A stretch of 6,622 nucleotides of DNA from Minisyncoccota bacterium (GTDB lineage: Bacteria > Patescibacteriota > Minisyncoccia > UBA6257 > HR35), in the NCBI GenBank assembly GCA_028276315.1, contig JAPYWP010000036.1, positions 1-6,622 of the forward strand, written 5' to 3'. A model generated the notes under the pieces. That model saw nothing but the letters and a program-made list of their open reading frames with translations. It did no database searches and was not told the origin of the DNA. The position numbers were made by a program, and so were the translations under genes. Shown here one piece after another: positions 1 to 5,025 of the stretch. Each line of letters begins with the position of its first letter. Position 1 is the stretch's first letter.

Positions 1-43
1 ATAAAAGACTAAAATCCGAATATTTTTTCAATTGCTGAAACAT
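1..43 (-). CDS. possible N-terminus of a gene running off the left edge
   Basis: An open frame starts with ATG at 41-43 on the minus strand and stays open to the window edge, reading MFQQLKKYSDFSLY. A TATAAT box at 61-66 lies upstream, and the preceding transcription unit is closed by the terminator at 123-164, so a new gene starting here would make sense. Fourteen codons are too few to recognise a family or to exclude chance in AT-rich DNA. No Shine-Dalgarno sequence is visible. Confidence 0.3.
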   Translation of the reverse strand, partial: MFQQLKKYSDFSLL

Positions 44-60
44 AGTTTTTCTTTTATCTT

Positions 61-66
61 ATTATA
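61..66 (-). promoter_or_regulatory. candidate -10 box for the left-edge ORF
   Basis: The minus strand reads TATAAT at 61-66, 17 nt before the ATG at 43, which would give a leader of about 10 nt. There is no TG extension and no clear -35 box. The flanking DNA is almost pure A/T, so a chance match is possible. Its position just beyond a strong terminator is the main support. Confidence 0.3.
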
Positions 67-103
67 ATAATTATCGAACCTTAATATATATTATATCATA
101 TCA

Positions 104-120
104 TACTTTTCTGAAAAGTA
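104..120. repeat. small inverted repeat
   Basis: TACTTTT at 104-110 and AAAAGTA at 114-120 form a perfect 7-bp stem with a 3-nt loop. The repeat lies immediately downstream (in the minus direction) of the strong terminator. It is A/T-rich and is not followed by a clean U-run on either strand, so I do not call it a terminator. It may be incidental. Confidence 0.3.
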
Positions 121-122
121 GG

Positions 123-164
123 AAAAATAATAGCCCGGCTACCATTTTGTAGCCGGGCTATTAT
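123..164 (-). terminator. strong rho-independent terminator
   Basis: Bases 127-142 and 149-164 are perfect reverse complements, giving a 16-bp stem with a G+C-rich core (AGCCCGGCT) and a 6-nt loop. On the minus strand the stem is followed by five T's (A's at 123-127 on the plus strand), the U-tract expected for termination. On the plus strand nothing similar follows. It lies about 24 bp past the stop codon of the small secreted protein gene and so ends that transcription unit. The G+C core stands out sharply in this AT-rich window. Confidence 0.9.
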
Positions 165-187
165 AAGTAAACTTAATAACGACAAGA

Positions 188-622
188 TTATTGAGTTGAT
201 GTTGCTGTAGATGTTGGTGCTGAAATAGTTGTTGTAGGAGTTGAGGTTGCGGTTGACCTACATTTTTCTTTAGCTTCTTTAGTTGCTTGATTAAACCATT
301 TCTGAATATCTCCTAGAGCACTGGTATATCCTTTTCTTAATTCTTTTCTAGCTTCAGTCGAGGTAGCATTCTTTAATGCATTTTTATATTCAGCTAAAGC
401 GTTTTTCTTTCTTTCCTGCATTTCTTTAGTTAAGTTATTCATTTCTAGGTTTAAACATTTTTTATAAGCACCCGCAACTCCTTTAGCTTTAAATTTATGT
501 TGCTTTAATGGTTTTGTAGTTGTTACTGTAGATGTTGATGTTGTTGGTGTTGTTGTTTGAGCAAGAGTTAATGAAGCTAAAGAAAAGATGATTATTAAAA
601 TTAAAAGTATTATTTTTTTCAT
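188..622 (-). CDS. small secreted Thr/Ser-rich protein with helical core, unknown function
   Basis: This 144-residue protein is not one I recognise. Residues 1-21 form a classical signal peptide: MKK, a hydrophobic stretch, then SLTLA before Q22, fitting signal peptidase I. Two low-complexity Thr/Ser/Pro segments (about 23-36 and 123-143) flank a Lys/Glu/Ala-rich, probably helical core at about 40-120. The only two cysteines, C56 and C121, sit near the two ends of that core, so a disulfide could close a helical hairpin outside the cytoplasm (inference). There is no second membrane segment, lipobox or sortase motif, so it is probably released or loosely surface-bound. It starts 36 bp after the upstream gene's stop and no Shine-Dalgarno sequence is visible. 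A weak -10-like TAATTT at 631-636 is possible, but cotranscription with the upstream gene is simpler. The terminator at 123-164 follows it. Confidence 0.8.
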   Translation of the reverse strand: MKKIILLILIIIFSLASLTLAQTTTPTTSTSTVTTTKPLKQHKFKAKGVAGAYKKCLNLEMNNLTKEMQERKKNALAEYKNALKNATSTEARKELRKGYTSALGDIQKWFNQATKEAKEKCRSTATSTPTTTISAPTSTATSTQ

Positions 623-658
623 GGTAGTAAAAATTAATTAATTTAATAAAGAGGGTAA

Positions 659-994
659 TTAAATTTGAGGAGGACTCCTTTCTTTTAACTTATTATAAAT
701 AAAAGAATGGTATAAAGAATTTTTTTCTACAAAAATTGAATTAATAAATCTTTGATTAACTAAATTTAAAAATATTATTAACAGTGCAAAAAATATAACA
801 ATACTCAAAATAAAGTATAAAGAACTATCGAAAATAATTGCTGGGATATCAATCAAATGTATATCTTCTAATAAAGCCTCATACAATTCAAAATAGATAA
901 TAGAACCTTGAAATAAGTAAAATTGAGTTAGCAAAAAAGCGCAATTTAGGGCTAAAATTATTAAAGATATAAATAAAACTTTTGAGATTTTCAT
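659..994 (-). CDS. small two-helix membrane protein, unknown function
   Basis: Starting at the ATG at 992-994 (MKISKVLF), this is a 111-residue protein. Hydrophobic helices lie at about 5-28 and 52-78. The 24-residue loop between them is acidic (YEALLEDIHLID), and the C-terminal tail of about 30 residues is basic (NQRF, YNKLKERS). By the positive-inside rule both termini would be cytoplasmic and the acidic loop outside. A TTG seven codons upstream (1013-1015) would give a longer form. I reject it because the extended -10 promoter at 1004-1012 lies between the two starts, so the TTG would not be transcribed from it. I see no family signature. The gene lies 26 bp after the dehydrogenase stop codon and 36 bp before the secreted protein gene. 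Confidence 0.7.
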   Translation of the reverse strand: MKISKVLFISLIILALNCAFLLTQFYLFQGSIIYFELYEALLEDIHLIDIPAIIFDSSLYFILSIVIFFALLIIFLNLVNQRFINSIFVEKNSLYHSFIYNKLKERSPPQI

Positions 995-1003
995 TTTATT
1001 TAT

Positions 1004-1012
1004 ATTATACCA
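1004..1012 (-). promoter_or_regulatory. extended -10 promoter, near-leaderless
   Basis: The minus strand reads TGG-TATAAT (TG at 1011-1012, hexamer at 1004-1009), a perfect extended -10, ending 9 nt before the ATG at 994. Transcription would begin about 2-3 nt before the start codon. The 13-nt stretch TGTGGTATAATAT is identical to that at the antiporter promoter (4797-4807). No good -35 is present at the usual spacing (TTAGTT at 1027-1032 at best). Confidence 0.65.
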
Positions 1013-1020
1013 CAAATTTA

Positions 1021-2130
1021 TTATTTAACTAAATTAATTGGATTTCCTTGTAAGAATTTTTTGATATTTTCAATTGTAGTTATTAAAATTCTTTCAATGG
1101 CTTCTTTTGAGTTAAAAGCATTATGGGGAGTAATTAAAACATTTGGCATTTTCATTAAAATATGATTTTGCCATAAAGTAAAAGCAGTTTCTTTAAGATC
1201 ATCATACGCGGATTTACGCGAATTATTATCATGCTGATTTTCGCTGATATTTTTATCTGCGTCTATCTGCGTGTTTTTATCCGCGTTGGATCCGCGTTCA
1301 TCTACGGTGTATTTTATTAAAAGCTCTAACTCTTCTTTAATTTCTTTTTCTTCTTCTAAAACATCTAAGGCCGCTCCTTTTAAAATTCCTTCTTTAAGTC
1401 CATAAAGCAATGCTTCTGTTTCAACTATGCCTCCTCTTGCAGTATTAATTAAATAAGCTCCTTTTTTTATAATTTTTATATTTTCTTTATTGATTAAATG
1501 ATAAGTTGATGGATTTAAATTGACATGAATGGTTATGACATCTGAATTTTTCAAAAGTTCTTCTAAAGATGTGTAAGTTACATTATATTCTTTAGCAAAA
1601 TTTTCATCAGGAAAAATGTCATAAGCTAAAATATTCATGCCAAAAGCTTTAGCAAGTTTTATAACTTCTTTACCAATTCTGCCGGTGCCAATAACTCCTA
1701 ATGTTTTTCCATAAAGCTCTTCACCTCTTAAATTTTTTAAATCAAAACTTTCAACCTCTTTAATTTGATCAATAGCATAATAAATTTTTCTCATCAAATT
1801 AAGCATAAGACCAATTGTCCATTCAGCCACAGTTTTCGTCCCATATTCAGGCACATTACAAACTAAAATTCCTTTTGACCTGCAGTATTCACAATCAATA
1901 TGATCATAGCCTGTTGATCTTGTTACAATAAGTTTTAGATTTGGCAAAGAGTCAATAATTTCTTTATCAATTTCTGAACAAATAAAAATAGACAAAATAT
2001 CTAAATCTTGAAAATTTTTAACATTTTCTTTTGTAAGCCTTTCACCTGTAAAATAAATCTCCAAATCTGGAAGCTCTCTTTCTAATATTTCTTTTTCCCA
2101 ACCCTCTGCCTCAAAAAATCCAAGTTTCAT
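1021..2130 (-). CDS. D-2-hydroxyacid dehydrogenase, D-lactate dehydrogenase-like, with repeat-derived insertion
   Basis: This 369-residue protein is predicted to be a cytosolic NAD-dependent D-2-hydroxyacid dehydrogenase, probably reducing pyruvate to D-lactate to recycle NADH in fermentation. The nucleotide-binding motif GTGRIG lies at 148-153, with D171 ending the second strand and favouring NAD over NADP. The catalytic triad expected for the family is present: R232 (NTARGG), E261 (LDVLEEE) and H336 (ITPHNAF). The N-terminus MKLGFFEAEGWEKE fits relatives, which supports the ATG at 2130. The spacing from E261 to H336 is 75 residues, longer than the roughly 32 in classical D-lactate dehydrogenases. 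Much of the excess is a hydrophilic segment at about 276-310 encoded by the repeat at 1201-1308. Flanking sequence resumes in frame with intact catalytic residues, so the enzyme may still work. Substrate choice (lactate versus other 2-hydroxyacids) is inferred. It has its own promoter at 2138-2146. Confidence 0.9.
   Translation of the reverse strand: MKLGFFEAEGWEKEILERELPDLEIYFTGERLTKENVKNFQDLDILSIFICSEIDKEIIDSLPNLKLIVTRSTGYDHIDCEYCRSKGILVCNVPEYGTKTVAEWTIGLMLNLMRKIYYAIDQIKEVESFDLKNLRGEELYGKTLGVIGTGRIGKEVIKLAKAFGMNILAYDIFPDENFAKEYNVTYTSLEELLKNSDVITIHVNLNPSTYHLINKENIKIIKKGAYLINTARGGIVETEALLYGLKEGILKGAALDVLEEEKEIKEELELLIKYTVDERGSNADKNTQIDADKNISENQHDNNSRKSAYDDLKETAFTLWQNHILMKMPNVLITPHNAFNSKEAIERILITTIENIKKFLQGNPINLVK
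1201..1308. repeat. modular G+C-rich repeat inserted in the dehydrogenase gene
   Basis: This stretch is made of paired short units about 10-11 bp apart: ACGCG at 1206 and 1216, GCTGAT at 1233 and 1243, ATCTGCGT at 1255 and 1265, and ATCCGCGTT at 1279 and 1290. The outer units are inverted relative to each other (ACGCGGAT at 1206-1213 against ATCCGCGT at 1279-1286 and 1290-1297), so the whole could fold as an imperfect hairpin. Its CpG-rich composition differs strongly from the surrounding gene. It is read in frame as a polar segment rich in Asp, Asn and Lys (residues about 276-310). It looks like a dispersed REP-like element of the kind built from ATCCGCG/ATCTGCG units. That it is mobile or dispersed is inference, since only one copy is in this window. 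Confidence 0.75.
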
Positions 2131-2137
2131 TATAGAA

Positions 2138-2146
2138 ATTATAGCA
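2138..2146 (-). promoter_or_regulatory. extended -10 promoter, leaderless
   Basis: The minus strand reads TGC-TATAAT (TG at 2145-2146, hexamer at 2138-2143), ending 7 nt before the dehydrogenase ATG. Normal initiation spacing puts the first transcribed base at or one base before the ATG, leaving no room for a ribosome binding site. No recognisable -35 lies at 16-18 bp spacing, as is common with extended -10 promoters. Confidence 0.65.
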
Positions 2147-2184
2147 AAATTTATTTAGTTTTTGATCTTTCAATTTTATTTAAA

Positions 2185-2541
2185 CTATTCCTTATTGAAA
2201 TGATATTTTAAGGCTAGTCGCCAGTGATAGATAAAAACAGGCAAACAAACAATTAGTAAAGCAATAGCATTAGAGGCAATTCTTTGTCTTTCGGCAATTC
2301 TATTAATTTCTTCAGCTTTTCTTTGCTCTTCTTCTCTTTTAGCGATTTCTTCTGGAGTTAATTTTTCACCCTTATTAATCTCTGGATAAATTTTGGGATA
2401 ATAAAAAACATCAGCTTGCTTAAAAACATAAACTTTTAATCCTAAATCTATTAACTTTACGGTCCCAGTAATTATCAAAATCAAACTAATGACTGAAAAA
2501 AGATAAACATATATTATTTTTATAATTTCAGTAATTTTCAT
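2185..2541 (-). CDS. two-helix membrane protein (DUF5671-like), unknown function
   Basis: This is a 118-residue protein with hydrophobic helices at about 8-30 (IYVYLFSVISLILIITG) and 90-108 (AIALLIVCLPVFIYHW). The 50-residue loop between them contains Tyr/Pro-rich YYPKIYPE and then a highly charged, probably helical segment at about 61-88 (EEIAKREEEQRKAEE). The arrangement of helix, charged loop, helix and a closing YHWR motif resembles small membrane proteins of the DUF5671 type common in candidate-phyla genomes. That assignment is from memory and only moderately certain. Both termini are probably cytoplasmic, with the basic HWRLALKYH end inside. Its stop codon is 54 bp before the dehydrogenase start. 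About 148 bp of featureless A/T-rich DNA separates it from the nuclease gene upstream. No function can be inferred. Confidence 0.75.
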   Translation of the reverse strand: MKITEIIKIIYVYLFSVISLILIITGTVKLIDLGLKVYVFKQADVFYYPKIYPEINKGEKLTPEEIAKREEEQRKAEEINRIAERQRIASNAIALLIVCLPVFIYHWRLALKYHFNKE

Positions 2542-2547
2542 ATTATT

Positions 2548-2553
2548 ATTTTA
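2548..2553 (-). promoter_or_regulatory. candidate -10 box, leaderless spacing
   Basis: TAAAAT on the minus strand ends exactly 6 nt before the ATG at 2541, so normal initiation would start on the A of ATG. The match is one base from consensus and the DNA is A/T-rich, so alone it is weak. The same box at the same spacing precedes the genes starting at 3376 and 5898. Confidence 0.4.
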
Positions 2554-2689
2554 CATATATAACATAAAATCTCAAATAAGGCATAAATTATTTAATTTTC
2601 TTATATTTTCATTTTTATTATGAATAACTCTATAAATTAACTCTTTATTTATTGCTTTAGGAAAATTAATAAAATCTTATTTAATTTTT

Positions 2690-3376
2690 TTATATTAACT
2701 TTAACTTTTTATTTAAAGAAATAATTTCGATGTCTCTTTTGCAAAATTCGCAATTTGGATTAGGATCAGGTTCTTTCTCGGAATTATAAATTTCAATTAA
2801 ATTTTCTAAAACTTCATCATAAGTTTCATAATTTAGATTTTCAATTTTGACTATTTTTCTTTCTTCAATTTTTTCGAAATTTTCATTAATATCAATTTTA
2901 ACAACATAAAAAATACCCATATCTAAAACTGGATAATTATTCTTTTTAAGCAAATATCCATAAATTTCAAGCTGTCTTTTATAATCTTCATAAATTTGAA
3001 AATTTTTGCTAGTTGTGGTTTTAAAATCAAAAGGGATTAAATATTCATCTTTTACTAAAATATCATCAATTTTGCCATAATAAGTTATATTATGTTTTTC
3101 GTGAAAATATTCAATTCCCCTTCCTCGCCAAATTTTTAAAGTTTCAAAATCTGAAAATAAGCTTAAATTATGATTTTCTATCTCTTTAGGTGTTTTGTTG
3201 ATTTCTCTATGTTTATCAAAATAATTTTTTAAAAGCGGATCATACTTGCTACCAATATAACCACCAGAAATTTTTTTAGGTCTTTTAATTTTAAATTTTA
3301 CATCTAACCAAAAGCATCTTGGGCAATCAATAAAAAGTTCAATTTGTGATCTTGAAATTTTATTGTTTTTATTCAT
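2690..3376 (-). CDS. PD-(D/E)XK superfamily nuclease with four-cysteine cluster
   Basis: This 228-residue protein is predicted to be a RecB/Cas4-like DNA nuclease. The N-terminus reads SRSQIELFIDCPRCFWLD, with C18 and C21. The catalytic core follows: GKIDD at 101-105 (D104 or D105), then PFDFKTTT, in which D117 and K119 form the D-x-K of the motif, and QLEIY at 135-139 is the downstream Q-x3-Y motif. The C-terminus has CEFC (C209, C212). The four cysteines pair the two ends of the fold, as in iron-sulfur or zinc-clamped members. Which metal is bound cannot be told from sequence. There is no helicase domain and no cas1/cas2 nearby, so a CRISPR role is not supported, and a repair or housekeeping role is more likely. 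It starts 24 bp after the antiporter stop. Residues 93-135, the catalytic core, are encoded by the 127 bp that recur at the right end of the window. Confidence 0.85.
   Translation of the reverse strand: MNKNNKISRSQIELFIDCPRCFWLDVKFKIKRPKKISGGYIGSKYDPLLKNYFDKHREINKTPKEIENHNLSLFSDFETLKIWRGRGIEYFHEKHNITYYGKIDDILVKDEYLIPFDFKTTTSKNFQIYEDYKRQLEIYGYLLKKNNYPVLDMGIFYVVKIDINENFEKIEERKIVKIENLNYETYDEVLENLIEIYNSEKEPDPNPNCEFCKRDIEIISLNKKLKLI
2973..3099. repeat. 127-bp direct repeat, internal copy
   Basis: These 127 bases are identical to 6496-6622. Flanking bases diverge at once on the left (C at 2972 against T at 6495), and on the right the second copy stops at the window end. Here the sequence lies in a complete open nuclease gene, so this is the authentic location. 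Confidence 0.95.
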
Positions 3377-3382
3377 TAATTA

Positions 3383-3388
3383 ATTTTA
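3383..3388 (-). promoter_or_regulatory. candidate -10 box, leaderless spacing
   Basis: TAAAAT on the minus strand ends exactly 6 nt before the nuclease ATG at 3376 and lies in the 24-bp gap after the antiporter gene. Readthrough from the antiporter promoter is equally possible. There is no Shine-Dalgarno sequence in the gap. Confidence 0.35.
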
Positions 3389-3400
3389 AAATCATTTCAA

Positions 3401-4786
3401 TCAAATTGTTTTTTCTTCTTGCTTTTTTAAAATGGAAGAAAGAATTGGTGGAGTTAACAATGTTGTTAAAATAACTACTGTCACTATAATAGAAAAAAGT
3501 TCATCAGAAACTACATTTAACTCCTTACCAATTGTTGCAAAAATTAAACCAACTTCTCCTCTTGGAGCCATACCAAATCCAACCAAAAACTTATTAACTC
3601 TACCAGCAACTAAACCTGAGACTACTTTTCCAATTATTGCAATAGTCGTAATAATTAATGCTTTGAATAAAACATTTAAATTAAACATTGTCTCTAATTT
3701 AACATTCATACCAGTAATAACAAAAAATAATGGAACTAAGAAAAGAGCGGTTGGGCGAATTAGATCTTCTATATGTTGATTAGAATGATGGTTAATTATC
3801 GATAGAAATCTTTCTTTTGTCTTATGATCTAGTTCTTTTATTTCTCTCTTAATATCTTCAATAATTTCTGGATCTTTAAAGTATTTAAAATGAACAGGAT
3901 CAAGAACTAATCCAGCAGCAAAAGCACCCACTATAGGAGCTAAGCCGAATTTTTGTGCTAAATAAGCAAAAACAAAACAAAAACTAATAGCCATTGTAAA
4001 TTTCATTCCTAATCCTGTATGAATTTTAGAAAGAAATCTACCAACATAAGGCGAAATGAATATTCCTAAAATTATTGAACCAATAAGAAAAGCTAATGCT
4101 TTTAAGCTTATATAAAAAATTGTCCCAAAATTAATTGTACCGAAAGTTACTATAGAAGAAACAATTGCTAAAATAATTAAACCTAAAACATCATCAATTA
4201 CCGCAGCTCCTAAAACTATTTGAGCTTCAGGAAGATGTAATTTTTTAAGATCTTGAAAAACTCGAGCAGTAATACCAACTGAGGTCGCAGTTAAAGTAGC
4301 TCCTAAAAAAATATAGGTATTAAAACTTAAACCAGGGAAAAGGCGCGGACCAATAATATACGTTCCTAAAATAAAAGGAGCTAAAACACCAACACAAGCA
4401 ACTAAAAAAGCCCTAATTCCCACTTTTGTAATTTTTTGAATATTCGACTCCAAACCAATTTGAAAAAGTAAAATTATAACACCCAATTCTGACAAAAAAA
4501 GTAAAATAGGATCTTGTTTAAATTTATCAAAAAAATAAAAACCTAAAAGGCTCAAATTGCCCAAAATAACTCCTATTAATAATTCCCCCAAAACAGCTGG
4601 CTGTCCAAAACGTTCTACTAAACTAGAAATTCTAGCTAAAATTAAAATAATTGCTAAAGCTAAAATTGTAAATATATTTTCATTATTTTCTTTATTGTAA
4701 GAACCTGCAGATAATACAGTTTGTGAAATTAAAAATATTGATATTATAAAAATCAAAAAATAATTTTTAAAATTTCCCCTAATCAT
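3401..4786 (-). CDS. Kef/CPA2-family cation:proton antiporter
   Basis: This 461-residue inner-membrane protein is predicted to exchange Na+ or K+ for protons (Na+/H+ exchanger superfamily, CPA2 branch). About a dozen hydrophobic helices follow an N-terminal segment that looks like a signal peptide or extra helix (10-27, ending VLSA before GSY). Family hallmarks are the unwound-helix motif ATLTATSVGITAR at 163-175, the paired aspartates D198-D199 in AAVIDDVLGL (ion-binding site of electrogenic CPA2 members), K387 in IGKVVSG, and APRGEVGLIF at 407-416. A charged, His-containing loop (about 301-345) divides the transport helices. There is no C-terminal RCK/TrkA nucleotide-binding domain, so this is a short form without the regulatory module of E. 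coli KefB/KefC. The ion is not deducible. It stops with TGA and is followed 24 bp later by the nuclease gene. The promoter is at 4797-4805. Confidence 0.92.
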   Translation of the reverse strand: MIRGNFKNYFLIFIISIFLISQTVLSAGSYNKENNENIFTILALAIILILARISSLVERFGQPAVLGELLIGVILGNLSLLGFYFFDKFKQDPILLFLSELGVIILLFQIGLESNIQKITKVGIRAFLVACVGVLAPFILGTYIIGPRLFPGLSFNTYIFLGATLTATSVGITARVFQDLKKLHLPEAQIVLGAAVIDDVLGLIILAIVSSIVTFGTINFGTIFYISLKALAFLIGSIILGIFISPYVGRFLSKIHTGLGMKFTMAISFCFVFAYLAQKFGLAPIVGAFAAGLVLDPVHFKYFKDPEIIEDIKREIKELDHKTKERFLSIINHHSNQHIEDLIRPTALFLVPLFFVITGMNVKLETMFNLNVLFKALIITTIAIIGKVVSGLVAGRVNKFLVGFGMAPRGEVGLIFATIGKELNVVSDELFSIIVTVVILTTLLTPPILSSILKKQEEKTI

Positions 4787-4796
4787 TGTGATAAAT

Positions 4797-4805
4797 ATTA
4801 TACCA
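4797..4805 (-). promoter_or_regulatory. extended -10 promoter, near-leaderless
   Basis: The minus strand reads TGG-TATAAT (TG at 4804-4805, hexamer at 4797-4802), ending 10 nt before the antiporter ATG at 4786. The predicted leader is 3-4 nt. The core TGTGGTATAATAT matches the promoter at 1004-1012 exactly. No -35 is recognisable at 16-18 bp spacing. Confidence 0.65.
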
Positions 4806-4807
4806 CA

Positions 4808-5024
4808 TTATTTTTCAAGGGGTTTAAAATATTCTAAAAATTCTTCGGTGTGTATTTTAATTTAATATTCTTATAAATTTTAAAATTTCAAATTCAGAAT
4901 TAATTAAAAAGGGATTATTTTTGAGAATTTTTCTCTAATTTTAAAAGTTTTTCTTTAATGCCTTCAATAGTTAAAATTTTATTTTCTTTTTTAATTATAT
5001 TTTTTGTTTTTTAAAAATATTCAT
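4808..5024 (-). pseudogene. possible decayed small gene between nuclease and antiporter
   Basis: No intact ORF of useful size occupies this gap, yet three coding-like stretches follow each other in different frames. An ATG at 5022-5024, one base after the nuclease stop, reads MNIFKKQKI and stops. With a -1 shift in the A-runs it would continue as KENKILTIEGIKEKLLKLEK to a stop at 4915-4917. A second frame then reads PFLINSEFEILKFIRILN, and a third IHTEEFLEYFKPLEK to a stop at 4808-4810, just before the antiporter promoter. The LTIEGIKEKL piece faintly recalls the end of a MerR-type helix-turn-helix. Lys/Glu/Ile/Leu-rich translations arise easily in AT-rich DNA, so this may be plain intergenic sequence. 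I do not claim a function. Confidence 0.25.
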
Positions 5025-5025
5025 T

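Noticed and set aside
995..1015. TTG start seven codons upstream for the two-helix membrane protein
   Set aside because: The extended -10 promoter lies between this TTG and the ATG at 992-994. The added residues (MWYNINK) are simply the translation of TGGTATAATATAAATAAA.
1201..1308. CRISPR array or coding tandem repeat
   Set aside because: The units are short doublets with changing sequence and no uniform repeat-spacer structure. The composition and inverted ends fit a small REP-like element better.
2542..2689. Small gene or RNA in the gap upstream of the DUF5671-like gene
   Set aside because: The sequence is nearly pure A/T with no open frame of note, no G+C-rich hairpin and no recognisable RNA motif.
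3401..3403. UGA recoded as glycine (SR1/Gracilibacteria-type code)
   Set aside because: TGA closes the antiporter at the length and C-terminal character expected for the family, and no gene here has an in-frame internal TGA. With one example the argument is modest.
3432..3779. Plus-strand ORF opposite the antiporter gene
   Set aside because: It is a shadow of the clearly conserved antiporter frame. Its translation shows no family motif and it has no promoter or ribosome binding site.
4985..5024. Programmed -1 ribosomal frameshift at the A-AAA-AAC run after the thermonuclease gene
   Set aside because: The heptamer is not in the required register with the ATG at 5022-5024, and no stimulatory hairpin or pseudoknot is visible downstream. 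Decay or a homopolymer error is simpler.
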